From assembly GCA_025200525.1 (NCBI GenBank), contig CM045767.1, positions 116,558,021-116,622,020 on the forward strand: DNA of 64,000 nt. The letters run 5' to 3'. The notes beneath the pieces were generated by a model. The model had not been told where the DNA came from. It worked only from the letters and a program-made list of their open reading frames with translations, and searched no databases. Below, in pieces: positions 1-12,353 of this stretch. The first letter of the stretch is position 1; each line of letters opens with the position of its first letter. Made by a program: the position numbers and the translations under genes. Origin of the DNA: Camellia lanceoleosa (Eukaryota > Streptophyta > Magnoliopsida > Ericales > Theaceae).

Positions 1-2
1 GT

Positions 3-932
3 GAAAAATGTCAGAAATTTGCTCACCAGATCCACCAGCCAGCAAGGGAGTTGCTCTCACTCACAAGTCCTTGGCCGTTTGCACTCTGGGGATTGGATAT
101 TGTTGGACCACTCCCAGTTGCACCGGGCAATCGCAAGTTTTTCATCGCCGCCACTGATTATTTCACCAAGTGGGTGGAGGCCGAGCCATTGGCAACCATT
201 AAGGAGAAGGACATTAAGAAATTTGTTTGGCAAAACGTGATCACACGCTTCGGTATACCCAGGGCGCTCATCTCAGATAATGGTACTCAATTCGATGGCA
301 AACTCTTTCGCGGATTTTGCGAAGAGTTGAAGATTGAGTTCTACAATTCAACCCCGGCTTATCCTCAATCGAATGGTCAAGCAGAGGCCTCAAACAAGAC
401 CATCCTGGACGGGTTGAAGAAGCGGCTTGAGAAGGCAAAGGGAAAGTGGGTTGAAGAGCTTCCTAGTGTGCTATGGGCATACCGCACTACACCAAGACGG
501 TCGACCGGGGAAACACCGTTCGCTTTGGCCTATGGTATGGAGGCCATCATCCCACTAGAAATTGGCATGCGAACCATCCGTTCAGAAAGTTTCCAGCCAG
601 ACCTGAACAATGAAGCCGTGGCACTAGAGCTGGACCTCGCTGAGAAAAGACGAGAGCGCGCATTGATCCATATAGCGGCCTATCAGCAAGAACTCTCTAA
701 AAAATACAACAAGGCAGTGCACCCCAGGCTATTCAAGATTGGGGATTGGGTCCTAAGGAAGGTGCTTGGCAACACGGTGGTCCCTGGCGAAGGCAAACTC
801 GGTGCAAATTGGGAAGGACCATACAAGGTGGTTGGTCTTGCTGGCAAAGGGGCATATCATCTGGAAGACTTAGATGGCAAGGCTGTCCCCAGATCGTGGA
901 ATGCAGCAAACCTTAAGGTCTTTTACTTTTGA
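3..932 (+). CDS. Ty3/gypsy (Tat-like) integrase, 5'-truncated by window edge
   Basis: This is the C-terminal part of a retrotransposon Pol polyprotein. The integrase inserts element cDNA into the chromosome. The open frame begins at base 3 inside the HHCC zinc finger (EKCQKFA carries the second half of the CxxC) and runs to TGA at 930-932. The catalytic triad is intact: D in GLDIVGP, D in ISDNGTQF, E in NGQAEASNK, with 35 residues between the second D and the E, as in the family. The GPY-like end (WEGPYKVV near 810-830) is present and there is no chromodomain, which fits the Tat/Athila side of Ty3/gypsy rather than chromoviruses. No internal stop is seen. Tat assignment rests on sequence feel and on the antisense gene downstream, so it is an inference. 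Confidence 0.88.
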   Translation, partial: EKCQKFAHQIHQPARELLSLTSPWPFALWGLDIVGPLPVAPGNRKFFIAATDYFTKWVEAEPLATIKEKDIKKFVWQNVITRFGIPRALISDNGTQFDGKLFRGFCEELKIEFYNSTPAYPQSNGQAEASNKTILDGLKKRLEKAKGKWVEELPSVLWAYRTTPRRSTGETPFALAYGMEAIIPLEIGMRTIRSESFQPDLNNEAVALELDLAEKRRERALIHIAAYQQELSKKYNKAVHPRLFKIGDWVLRKVLGNTVVPGEGKLGANWEGPYKVVGLAGKGAYHLEDLDGKAVPRSWNAANLKVFYF

Positions 933-1762
933 AATGTAATTTCTCTATGTTACCTAGCTTTTTTAGATCTCTAGCCCTTTGGCGTGTGATGTAAGAGATG
1001 GCAATGTTTTTGTAATGAAAATTAGTCTCTTTTTGTTTGGTATTACATCTGTCCAATGATATAGCAAGATGCAAAAGGCAATTATGGATGCCAGGGGCAA
1101 GAACCGACCTGAAGGTGACCGGGCTGTTTTCCTCGGAATGGGAGCGGACCGCACAAACAGTTGCGTATGGGACAATGCGCATTAGGGCTGAGCTGGTTTT
1201 GCTCGCCCAGTGGGAATGTTGGCGGCATGACCAAGCTAACTAAAACATTGGTGTTTTGCCCAATGTAGGAGCCGAGCTGATTTTGTTTCTACCATACAAA
1301 GATATTGGTGAATTGTCCAATATGGGCGAATGATTTTGCTTTCAATGAATTGGCAATGCTGGTGTTTTGCCCAGCAATTATAAGGCCGAGCTGAATTGGC
1401 TCGGCCAAAAGGAAATATTGGCATATTAAACAACTTAAAAAGGCAGGCTAGTTTATTGCTCGGCCGACCAAGTCTTTCGGCGAATTTTGCTCGGCCAAGT
1501 ACAAAATGTCATTTTATTTGGAAATGCAAGGAATTGCAAGGTTACTTGAAGGACAACTGTTTGCGCGGTTCAGCTGACCTGCCAGTTTCATAACTTGAAG
1601 CAACAAAAACACACGCCATTAAAGCAGAAGTGACATTGAACGAGCAAAGAGTTGCAAATTTCATTGATAAAGGTTTAGTACATAAGGAGGGGCCTTGCCA
1701 GGTTACATGCAAAAAGAAAAGAAGAAAACAAAAACAAGGCGAGCAAATGTAAAGGGAAATCC
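933..1762. repeat. Non-coding spacer after pol with degenerate tandem repeats
   Basis: No sense or antisense coding frame is convincing here. Between about 1185 and 1500 a degenerate unit recurs, built around GGTGTTTTGCCCA followed by GCCGAGCTGA (copies near 1250, 1355 and, more diverged, 1300 and 1180). The spacer separates pol from the 3' end of the antisense gene, so the two genes converge here. Confidence 0.55.
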
Positions 1763-3870
1763 TCAGTCAAGATCAAGACTTTGTTCGGTTTCTCCAACGG
1801 CTACCTCGGCGTTTAAGGGCGATTGCTCGAGCGGGTTCTCCTCGGCTTCGGCGTCAGTGCCATCCACTGCGACAACCTCCCGATCAATCATTTCATCTTC
1901 GGTATTGGGGGATGCGTCTGATGGAGTTTGCTCGGTCGGGTTCTCGGTGACAATCTGCTACCGATCTTACGGCGGCGGCTTCTTCCTCAGCCTCCTTCCT
2001 CGCCTCTGCAATGAGTCGGTTTTGGGTGGCGTTGGCATAGGCCTGCATGTAGTCCGGGATATGCGCGGCAGGGGAATGAAGGAACATGTCAGAATCACGA
2101 CCAAGGCCAACTTTCTCCATGGCAGCTTTCCAGCCGCACTGGAAAAAGATGTCCTTGGTCGCCCGGACTTGACGCTCATATGTTTTCTCCCCCTGGGCGT
2201 AACCCCGGTCTTTCGCACCTTCCACGGCCTTTTCCTTCTCGGCCTTATGAGCATTGCGCAGTTTGCGGAGCTCGGCCAGGTACCGCGCCTTGGCCTTCTT
2301 CTCGGCCTTCTTTTTATCCTCGTTGGCCCGGTCGAGCTTCTGGCGCAGTTCGTCTCGCTCGTTCTTGACAACCACTTGCTCGGCCTTGAGCATGTCTATC
2401 TCGGCCCTTAGCACTTTGTTTTTGGTGATGGCGTCTCGGAGGCTCTGCCGAATAGCAACCATTCGCTCGTGTGCGAGATAGTTCTTTTGTACGGCCTGCA
2501 AACACATAACAGATCATTAGCATCCCGAAGCCGAGCCAAAAACCGAACACACAGTTGAAGAAAAAAAAAATGTTGAACTTACCAACACAATTGACTTTGC
2601 AGCCGAGCGGAGGACCTTGAGGTCCGACAGCTCGTCATGATGCTTCATGTCGGCTGGAATGATTAGCCCCTTGGTCATGTTGAAACCAAGGGTATAGTCC
2701 TTATCAGCGTAGACCGAGTCATCAGGCGAAACTGGTCGGCCTTTGTAGTGAATCTCGGGCGCCCAGACCGGGGGGGTGGCCGGGGCCTTGCCCTTCGATT
2801 TGCGGAGTTGTTGTTCGGCCTGGTCGCCGAGCTCGTTGGAAGCCAGCTCGGTGGAATCTTCGTCTAGGAGGCTCTGGCCGGCTTTATTCTTCCTTGCCCC
2901 TTTCTTGGGCCGACCAGCTTGTTGTTCGCTGGCGAGGGCGAGCACGGCTTCTGTTTGCCCGGCGGGGGTAGAGGATGTTCCTCCGGTTGCCTCTGGAGGC
3001 TGGGATTCCCCTTCATCTCCAGTAATCATTGCCTTGATCGCCCTTATCTTCGCCATTTCTTGCTCGGCGGTTGTTGGAACTAGTCTGATCGGTGGCAGAG
3101 TTGGATCGAGTTCTGGGGATGGTGCACGCAGAAAGTCAGTGACTTTGCTTTTGCGCGGTGCTTGGTAACGGTATGTTTGTTCGAAACCGAGCAGCACCGA
3201 TGCTACTCTCTGCTCGGCTGGGTGTCGAAGTAGAGCTCGGATGGCCTCCTGGTTGGCGTACTGATAGCCTGCTGCAAGGTTCTTATCTGCAGAAAAAAGA
3301 CAAGTGTCAGACCTGTGCAAAATAGCAATAAAGAAATGCAGTGAAGAAATATCTACGATCGGTAGGGCTCCTCACTGACTACCCTGTTTTTCCTATCCTT
3401 GACCGGTATGGGTGCCTCTAGGTCTTCGTAACGACCGGACACCCACAGGAAGTCATCATCGTTCGTCTCTTTGTCCGGGTTGCCTTCGACGAGCTTTGCT
3501 CGGCCCTTTTTGATTTTGAGGTCTTATTTCTACTTAGACTGTATTGGTGGAAAATCTCAGCAAGGCCGAGGTTAAGACCGAGCCTCCGGTTCAGTTCGGC
3601 GACCCCGTTTATTATCTTGTAAGTGTTGTTGGAGACTTGGCTCGGGCAAAGCTTTGTCTGCCTCAAAAACTCGCAGATCAAAGGTTGCACGGGGAAGCGC
3701 AGCCCTCCTTCAACAATTGATACGACCGTGAAGGGGCACCGGTCTAAGTCCCCCTATGGCGTATCTCCCTTCTTAGCGAGCTCTAAGATCACGTCGTCGG
3801 GGATGTTGTACTCCTCTCTAAATTCCGCCATGGCACCGGGCGAACTAACCTTATAGCGGTATTTCCCCAT
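1763..3870 (-). pseudogene. Antisense extra gene of a Tat-type retrotransposon, three exons, decayed
   Basis: This gene lies on the strand opposite to pol, between pol and the 3' LTR. I read three exons: 3870-3376 (ATG at 3870, MGKYRYKV), 3286-2583 and 2495-1763. The introns have good plant sites: GTGAGG donor at 3375 with CTGCAG acceptor, and GTAAGT donor at 2582 with TTTGCAG acceptor. Exon 1 carries GGLRFPVQPLICEFLRQ, CPSQVSNNTYKIINGVAEL and DDDFLWVSGRYE, matching the plant family known as putative gypsy-type transposon / transposase_28. Exon 3 encodes a long charged coiled coil, then an acidic tail ending EQSLDLD. Damage: in-frame TAG at 3754-3756, a frameshift near 3520 and another near 1958. 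Extra antisense ORFs are known in Tat-lineage elements; their function is not established. Exon borders are my reading and need transcript support. Confidence 0.68.
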
Positions 3871-4549
3871 CTATTGTATCTCGGTCTTATTTGCTATATG
3901 GTATCTCGGTCAAAAATGTGTAGTGGCTGCTCGGACTTTGAGCTCCACCAACAATAATGCTGGATTGGATGGTCCTACTTGTTCTGCATATTGAAAAATC
4001 AGTCCAAGGGTTAGCACGGCATATATTGCGCGGCCTCTATTGGAAATAGCTCAGAAAGGTTCTAGGTGTTTGGCCGGCCTTCCACCTACCTCGGCCTATC
4101 AGGATGGCTGATTTAGCCTTCTTTTTTGGTGCTGGTTTTTACTCGATCTAAGAGTTTTTGATCGGTTCGGTTCTAATGGAGGTTTTAGCTCGGTCAAGCC
4201 CGGATCAAGGTATTGGCTTATGATTTCAGGCCTTTAGCCCGGTTAAACCTATCTGCCGATCTAAGGTGTATATAGCTCGGTTGTGACCTCATACGAAGCC
4301 ACAAACAGTTTTTGCTCGGTGTAAATCCTTCCATCGGATCTAAATGAGCCTTTTGCTCGGTTTAACCCAGTATTCATCTCATTCATCCAGTTCTTCCTAG
4401 TTCTTGGTTCGTTCGTTCTACCTAAGGAAAGGCAGGGGCACGAAGGCCCTCTCTTCTCTACCGTTTCCATTTTCCTAGGGTGTGCAAGACCTAGGCAAGG
4501 AAAAACAATCCCAATGGTCCCAAACAAGAAAGAACGAAGAACAGTGGCA

Positions 4550-4580
<31 letters not shown>

Positions 4581-4829
4581 GCAGAAACTCGAGGAACTTC
4601 AAAATGGAAACAAGAAGCAGTGAGGGGTTGAAGAAACTTACCAAAAACGAGAGCAGGTGTTGAGAGCAACCAGCAAAGTGAGTAGAAATGGAGATTCGAA
4701 CTCAAAAGCAGCAATGGCGAAAATAAGCGAGAAGGCAGAGAGAGTAAGGCTGGGTTTAGGGTTTCTGCGCAGGAAGAATGAAAAGTGAGGGGTTGGGGAC
4801 CCCTCGTTGGAGCCAAAAAGGGGGGGAAC
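3871..4829 (-). promoter_or_regulatory. Putative leader and promoter region of the antisense gene
   Basis: About 960 bp upstream of the antisense ATG hold no coding frame. A TATA-like CTATATAC lies on the minus strand near 4266-4273, about 400 bp from the ATG. A run of about 28 A occurs at 4550-4577, and the word GCTCGG recurs many times. Near 4796-4860 there are small palindromes (GGGGACCCC; AAACGG...CCGTTT). Promoter function is an inference from position only. Confidence 0.3.
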
Positions 4830-5940
4830 CCAAACGGCTGCGCCGTTTGAAATCACAGCAGATACCGTCAAGATGTACCAATGGCGTGATGCCACGTGGC
4901 GTCAGAAGACAACTGAGGAAATAGCCGCCGACCTAATGGAATAGCACGACACCAGATATGTTCCCACTCGTGCGCGGCTTGGTTACGGTTTGACTCGGAA
5001 CGATAGCTCGGTCATAAAGGTAAACCCAATCACGATGGCTCGGATGGGTTTAAGGGGCAATTGAGAGGGGAGATTCGCACCGAATAATACGGCCGAGCTG
5101 AGTTGACGGGTTGCACGGTGCTTTGCCAATTTGGCTGGTGACATGATCGGCGGAATGACTTGCGCGGTTGGAAGAATTGACCGGACAGGCATCTACTGGT
5201 CAGCCGGGCTACGACTTGTACTCTGCAAAGGAAGCTCAGGTCAGCGAGCTGACCGAGCTAAGTGGTAGCCCGAGCTACACCGTGGTTGCGATCGGGGTTG
5301 TTACACCCTGGACCGATCAGTCAATAAGGGCGGCTTCATGTGACCGAGATCGGAAGAAGAACGGTTGGAGGCCGGCATGCCTTCCAACTGGTTGGTCGTG
5401 GGAACCGATCAATAATAGTTCGGTCCCAGTGGTCAAGCTTTCACCCAATCCCAAGTCGCAGGTCGGTGGCACGTAGCATGGTTAAGTGAATGTGATGGCA
5501 ATTTTCCACAAGTGTTAGGCCGGTCGTGATACTCCGGTTAAGAGTGCCACCTGGGCCAATGGCGTGGATGAGAGGACATCTGCTCCACCCACGCCTCAAT
5601 ACCGTTGGGCAGTTCTGCATGTACTGGTTGGAGGACAAAACCTTTACACGCGTAATGTGGTGAGAGCAGATCGCCACCGCCCGTGGAAGGACAACAGAGG
5701 TAGTCTTGGCGCTGGCGTTAATTGCATGGCCAGCCTACAAATAGAGGAAGGGGCGAACGTTTGAGGTATGCGAACTCACTCTCTGGCGCTTTCTCTCTCT
5801 TCTCATTGTCTTCTTCCTCGTGGTGACTTGAGCGTCGGAGGTTTTTCTGCACACCACCGCGGGCAGCTCACCGTTTTCGTGTTCGCAGAGAAGCAGCGTT
5901 CAAGGCGTACGGAGAGCAAAGGATATTTCACCCCCGTACA
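4830..5940 (+). repeat. Putative 3' LTR of the Tat-like element (left edge not fixed)
   Basis: The purine-rich AAAAAGGGGGGGAA at about 4816-4829 could be the polypurine tract. The right edge is placed at CACCCCCGTACA, ending about 5940, because LTRs end in CA and the sequence character changes to simple repeats right after it. A TATA-like TACAAATAGAGG lies near 5736. The matching 5' LTR is outside the window, so neither edge nor the target duplication could be checked. Confidence 0.4.
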
Positions 5941-6082
5941 ATGTATATCACAAATACACAAATCTTTATGAGAATGGATAATTTTCCTATGGCATCAAAT
6001 TGATTTGGGGTTGGGTCGATTTGGGATTGGGTGTGAAGGTATATATGAATGGAAGAAGACATGGATAGGGAGACAGAGACAC

Positions 6083-6127
<45 letters not shown>

Positions 6128-6300
6128 ATACCTACCTGAGACAAAGCGACGGTGGTGCTTCTGTAACCCTTACGGTGTGCTCGTCTAACCGCGGTGGTGC
6201 TCCAGTAACAGAGAGGAGGCATAGGCGTGAGGCGTGAGGCGTGAGGCGTGAGGCGTGAGGCGTAAGAGAGCAGAGACACAGAAGAGTGAGGCGTGAGAGA
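5941..6300. repeat. (AG)n microsatellite and GAGGCGT heptamer tandem repeat
   Basis: An (AG)n run occupies about 6085-6124. About 100 bp later a seven-base unit GAGGCGT is repeated about six times in a row at about 6223-6263, with a further degenerate copy near 6288. Apparent reading frames over this stretch are translated repeats (RERERE) and not genes. Confidence 0.85.
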
Positions 6301-8242
6301 GAAGATAAAACAGAATCGTGGGTTTATTCAATGAATGGATTATGCTTCCATTCTCAACCACCTCGAAATTTAGTCATTAATTCATTAGGAATCCCTCCAA
6401 TTTTTTAAATCTTACCTCCAAAAATTAAATTACAATTGCTGTCTAAGTTTTAGTTGCTAAAAGTAAGAAAAATGCAAACTAAATTATTTTTAGTAACTAC
6501 AGATTACTTTTAGTAGCTATAGATTAACAATTCAAGTGGTAACCCGTGTTATGTACGGGACTTTATAAATTAAAAAAAAAATTATTATAAATATGTTATA
6601 GTTATTTAATATCTTGTCTTGTTGTACACATAAAATTTATAAGTTAATTTTTATGTTTATAACATTTTAAATTATTAGTTTAAAAAATTATGTGTAGCTT
6701 TTAAATATGTGTTTATCAATTTTGTTTTGTGGACATAAACAATTGATATTTCAATTTAAAAAATTAAAAAACATATAAAAAAAATAGATTGAGTTTTTTA
6801 GGATAAAAGAAGTCTATCTAACTCCTCTATATACTACTTTAAGATAGACTATTTTAATTACATAAAAAATAGAAATTATGTTTGAAAATTATCCCTATAT
6901 ATTATGCTATTATATATAAATATAGAGGTAACATATTAATTAATACATATTTTTCATTTTAAATTACTTGAATTATGATTACCAAACTAACAAACAGCAG
7001 TAATGGTATAATAGGATAGAAAGAAGATAAAAATAAAAAACACAATGATATTTAAAAGTTTTAAATTTACCTAATTATACAAAAATCTAATGTTATAGTA
7101 CAATCTTAAATTCCCAATAAATTTTCACATTTTCTATAAAATAAAATGACAATAAAAAATAAAAAATTTGATACTCATTTTTTAACTTCAATTTTACAGT
7201 TTTTATTGAAAAAACAAAATTCGATCAAAATTTTTGACACAAAATGGACATAGATACTTCAATTACAACCATCATCACAAATAATTCTTCTCCACCATGT
7301 CAACCTGTAAACAAACACATAAATCTCACTAAAATTGAAACCAAAACCGAAACCAAAACCAAAACCAAACCAACAACAAAGAAAGAGAATTACATAGGGA
7401 AAAAAATAAATAAATTTATGAAGTGGTAGGATATTACCCCGCAACAACTTAGACCTTGCCCCGCCTAATCTGTCAACTCCTTCGCCAGTACCTGCGAAGT
7501 TTAGGAATTGGGATGATTAATTAGATTATTTTGTAAGACTTGAAAATTGATTAATTTGTCCTATTAAGTGATTTAAAATTTTGATATATATATATATATA
7601 TCAAAAAAATAGATAATTATATTATTAAATCATAATTTAAATTTAGATATTATCACATCTTTTTGAGATCTATATCTAAATTCTTATCTTCTTTATTTTT
7701 GTGTGGTTTTTTTTTTTTTTTTTTTTTTTTTTCAATTTGTTTAAGATGGAGTTGTGGGTTTTTATTTTTTTTTAAAATTTAGTTTATCTATGGCTTCTAT
7801 TTATTTTTAATTATTATTATTTAGGTAAATTATAATGTAAATTAAATATGTGATAGACATGTGAGTTTTATTGATTTAAAATATGATGGTGCGAGATATT
7901 TTCAAATTAGATTTGCTTAGATAGACTTTAAAGATTTTTAAAATTTAAAATTAGATATTCAGAGGCAAAAGAAAGATTTTAACTGAATAAATAAAAATCA
8001 TATTTAATAATTTTATCTGTTTATATATCTGAATTTATTTATTTATTTATTTTTGGTTATGTTATAATATAATATATAAGATATAAATAGGTACCTACAA
8101 TTCTTATGAAAAATATTATCTAATTTTTTGATGAAGAGAAAAGGAAGGCAAGTTTTTAATATTTTCTTTTGGAAATTGATGAGAGAAATTAGAATGGAAA
8201 GATTATGAAATTTTTATCTTTCCATTTGAAATCCATAAATTA
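6300..8242. other. AT-rich intergenic DNA, no gene seen
   Basis: No coding frame, tRNA or recognisable element. It contains a low-complexity AAACC/AAAACC stretch at about 7335-7378, an alternating TA run near 7583-7602 and a long T run at about 7707-7732. Confidence 0.7.
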
Positions 8243-8400
8243 AGGGATAATTATTATTTCTAAAATAATTAAATAGCTATGAAAGAAGTTGAAAAGGGGG
8301 AATAATTAATTAAATCGGTATGGGAGAAGTTGAAAAGGGGGGATAATTATTATTTCTAAAATAATTAAATAGGTATGAGAGAAGTTGAAAAGGGTGTGTA
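8243..8400. repeat. Local direct duplication
   Basis: The word GGATAATTATTATTTCTAAA followed by ATAATTAAATAG and a GAAGTTGAAAAGGG tail occurs at 8244 and again at 8341, with a partial third copy of the tail between them. The unit is about 96 bp and imperfect. It is followed by GA-rich sequence to about 8600. Confidence 0.7.
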
Positions 8401-8654
8401 TAAAAGAAGTCAAAAAAGTTTGGGAGAAGTCAATTAGTGCTAAGGTTTTTTTTTTTTTAATTAGGAAATTATGGTAGTTATTAGGTAGAGGAGAGTTGTT
8501 CCGTGGTTGGTGGAGCGGCGGTGAGAGAGGGAGGAGAAGGAAGCAGCGGAGACGGATAGGGAGAGGGAGAGACACGCTGATGAGAGAGAGAGAGGCGCTG
8601 GTTTGTTTAGGGTTTGGTTTGGAAACAAAATATATAAATCCCTCTGATTTGCGA

Positions 8655-9563
8655 CTAAACATTGTAGTCGCTAATTAATTTTTTAAATCCATTTAAAATT
8701 TGAAATGTGTCCCCTAATATTTTAGTTATTTGGCGACTGAAAATATTTTTATTCGCTGAGCTGTAAATGTTTGGCGACCAACCTTGTTGGCCACCAAAAA
8801 TAAAAATTAATTTTTTGTTTTTCATTCGGCTACTAATTAATTTTAGTAGCCAAAACTAATTATACAGTGGCTAAAATTTTTTTTAGTCGTTGAAAATACA
8901 TTTTTGGCGACCAAATTTTTGGCCGCCAAAGATAAAAATAAATTTTTTGTTTTCATTCGGCGACTAAATAAATTTAGTAGCCAAAACTAACTATACAGCA
9001 ACTAAAATATTTTTTAGTCGCTGAAAATACATTTTTGGTGACCAAACTGTTGGTCACCAAAGATAGCAATTAAATTTTTTTTTTTCATTCAGCGACTAAA
9101 TAATTTTAGTAGTCAAAACTAACTATATAGCAACTAAAATATTAGCTGGTCATTGAAAATAAATTTTTGGCTACCAAACCTTTGGTTATCAAAGATAAAA
9201 AGTAAATTTTGGTTTTTCATTCGGCGACTAAATAATTTTAGTAGCCAAAAATAACTATATGGCAACTAAAATTTCTAGTTGGTCGCCAATTGTGGAATAT
9301 TTAGTGTCTAAAAATTGTTTTCGTCCCCAATGGTGACATATTTAGTGACTAAAAATTGTTTTCGTCACCAATTGTGACATTTTTAGCAACTACATTTTTT
9401 TAGTTGCCAATAATCAATATATACCCGACTAAAAAAAATTAATAGCTAAATCTTGTACTTTTGCCGACTAATATAATGTTTGGTAGCCAATTCCACAACT
9501 TTTGGCAACTAAATTTTTTTTAGTCGCCATATTTGGCCGCCAAAAGTGTAATTTTCTGTAGTG
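8655..9563 (+). mobile_element. CACTA transposon 3' end with subterminal repeats (5' end missing)
   Basis: The stretch is built of inverted copies of GGCGACTAAA and TTTAGTCGCC/TTGGCCGCCAAA, the subterminal-repeat architecture of plant CACTA (Spm/En) elements. It ends in CTGTAGTG at 9563, the reverse complement of a CACTACAG terminus. No matching CACTA start was found upstream to 5990, so this is probably a 5'-truncated copy. No transposase frame is present. It resembles the complete element at 59619-60781. Confidence 0.72.
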
Positions 9564-10974
9564 GTTGGATCGGTGATTGAACCTTGTTTCAGTCCAGAAA
9601 TCCTTTAAACCCGACATAACTCAAAACCGGTGTAAAATAGAAAAACTAGAAGAATCGCCGATTCAATCGTCAAACCCAACAACCTGGACTGGGTTTTAAG
9701 AACCGATTTGTTTTGTCTGCTGCTATATTTCTGTCTCTTGCTTCCCTTTTTTGATGCTCTGTTTCTTAAGCTGCTTAATGCTTATTTTTATCGTCATTAT
9801 CATGTCTAAACAAAGCATTGAGGCAAAGAAAAGTCAATGATGGAATAGTAATAACCACTAAATATTTTTAAAAATCATAAATAATTTTTATAATAAATTT
9901 TTGATTTCATAGCTATTAGTTGATGGTTTGATGAATTAATTTTTTGATTATATATTCTGACACTCATCTTGCAAAAATAAATATTTGTATACTCATCTTG
10001 CAAATATTTTGAAAATTCTATTATTTTGTTGAATTTGATTTTTTTTCTTCTCATTTTTATACTTATATTTCTAATATATATATTTTAAATATATTTATGA
10101 TGTAATTATGATGTTACGGTTCAATCATTTCGACCCGACGATTGAACCATGACCCGTCCACTCGGTCCATTTTTCAATTCGCTCACCTATTCGATTTTCA
10201 AAACATTACTTGACATAATTGAGTACACACAACACATAGAACTAACTTTACTTCATAAATTTCATAATTATTTATGACAAATTATGTCACGACACTCAAA
10301 ACTATGATTATTAATAAGATAATAATCTATTCATTTGTATGATTATCAAAAGATTGCACAATTCATATTTAATTGAATAGAACGACACTATTATTTAAAT
10401 AATTGTATTTAAACTTCTATGATATCAACAACTGCCATGATGATGCGAATGTGCTACTACCAAAAAAAAAAAAATTTGTCATTTACATGGCGTATACTCT
10501 TCCAAACAATAGTTTAGAAATGCTCAATTTGGATCACCATATATTCATCAAAACATGTAGAATAATATTATAATCGGTTGACAACCATTAATTGATATAA
10601 AAAGCCAACATAAACGGAGCAATTAATAAAAGAGTAATGTTAGGAATTTTAAGAATTGTTTTGAAAGTTGATTAAAAGTTGAGTTTTTGATTTTTTTTTT
10701 AAAAAAGTGTAAAAAAATAGAAATAAGTTAAAAGTTGATTTTTAACTTTTTTTAATTCTTCTCAAAAGAGCCTTAAAAAAATTACTATATTTTTTACCAA
10801 TTAGTCATATGAATGTGGGGTCCATATAAGTACCCATATAAGTATTTGATAAAAAATTTAATAATTTTATTAAAATTTTTAATATTTTTGTTAATAAAAA
10901 AGTACAACGGTACCACCAAGGTCCAAGTGCGTACATGACAAACAACCTTTAAAAAATGAAGGTAAACTATTCGG
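9564..10974. other. AT-rich intergenic DNA with possible old repeat
   Basis: No gene. GATTGAACC/GGTTCAAT and ACCGG words at 9570-9720 and again at 10115-10200 suggest the ends of a decayed transposon, but I could not fix borders. Confidence 0.4.
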
Positions 10975-11363
10975 GTGATGCTACAACTTCGTATAATCTA
11001 TAAAATATTTTATCAAATCTTTCATATAAATGTGAAACTTATATATATGTAGATTTGTATGAATCCTAACTCATATGAGAAATTTGATAAAATATTTAAT
11101 AAATTATTTAAGATTCATAATATTTTCCTTTTTCATATACTCACCATCATCATTATCATCATTACGATAGACACCATCACGCCATTATGTGATAAAACAA
11201 TTATAAAAATGTTAGAGATTTTAAAAATTTTATCAAAATTTATACCAAATATTTTGCATGGGTGTAAGATCTACATAAAATTCACATAATGGGAGTCCCA
11301 CACCCATATAAGATATTTAATAAAAATTTTAATAAAATTTTTAGAATCTATAACATTACTCAA
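10975..11363. mobile_element. MITE-like imperfect inverted repeat
   Basis: The left arm (GTGATGCTACAAC... ATCTATAAAATATTTTATC) and the right arm, read on the other strand (GAGTAATGTTATAGATTCTA), pair imperfectly over roughly 80-100 bp. The internal part has no coding frame. GTAATGTTA-type ends also occur in the copies at 13322 and 15727. No target duplication could be fixed. Confidence 0.45.
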
Positions 11364-11993
11364 ACAATTAAACACTTTACACTCTTTAAAGAATGATAAA
11401 AATTAAACACAATATTCATACCATTCAATAATCACAAGCTACTAATTGTTTCAAATAACAAACACTAATCTGAGTTCACTCAAGGATTGAAATATATAAT
11501 ATCATCATTTCATACCATCAATAGATATTGATATATCACAAAGTAATGGATTTCCAATAACAGAAAAATAATAGTACTGTTTAATCAAAGACTAGAAAGC
11601 CTGTTATAAACAAAATTGAATTCTGAACATAATTCAACATTGTTCTCGAAAACATTAAAAACCTGAATTTAGTCTAATTGATAATATTATTAATATTTTG
11701 TAAAGAAAATTATCACTAAATTGGTTGAGATGAACCCATTGAATTTAATAAGTTTATAATTTTACCTTTAAAAATATGACACATGACATTTATGTATGTA
11801 TTTTTTATAAAAAAAATGCTAAGAGTTGTAATAAATTAGACCAAATTAAGACAAAATCGAGCTAATTAAATTTATAGGGGCTAAAATGACAAAGTACAAG
11901 AATTTACATCATAATTTGTCCAAAGAAAAATGATATAGAAGTCTATTTTCTAGACTCACTTGTGAGAAGAGATGATTAGTTAATGATTAAATA
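11364..11993. other. AT-rich intergenic DNA, nothing recognised
   Basis: No coding frame, RNA gene or clear repeat. Confidence 0.6.
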
Positions 11994-12353
11994 AAGGGTA
12001 AATTACATTGACACCTCTTGAGGTTTGGTTCGATTACATCTTATCCTTTGACATTCTGGAAATTATATTCCTACTCCTGTGGTCTCATTTCACAAATTCA
12101 CTGTTTATATAAAAGACAACACCTTCTAGTAAAAAAACAGAGGAAATTACATTAAAAAAAAAAAAGTAAAGAAAAGGAGGAAGGGAGGAAATAGAGGAAG
12201 TAAAGCAAAACATGAAAAGAGAGAGTACATGAGTTCAATATTTTCATTCCGTCTAAATAATTACAATGACAAGAGAGTTAATGTAATTTTTTAAATGTCA
12301 GAGAGTGATATGTATTAAACTTGAATCTTAGGAGTGTAAGTGTAATTTATTCT
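11994..12353. mobile_element. MITE with AGGGTAAATTAC-type ends
   Basis: The left end AGGGTAAATTACATTGACAC and the reverse complement of the right end (GAATAAATTACACTTACACT) form imperfect terminal inverted repeats. The inside is non-coding and purine-rich. Ends of this sort are common in plant non-autonomous DNA transposons; superfamily not determined, target duplication not found. Confidence 0.55.

Noticed and set aside
1695..3168. Plus-strand open frames opposite the antisense gene (for example 1695-2411 and 2776-3168)
   Set aside because: Shadows of the minus-strand exons; the minus frame has family motifs and splice sites, the plus frames do not.
4475..4895. Minus-strand open frames upstream of the antisense gene
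   Set aside because: Low-complexity (poly-Phe from the A run) and no family motif; treated as leader or promoter.
6049..6237. Open frame with Arg-Glu repeats
   Set aside because: Generated by the (AG)n microsatellite.
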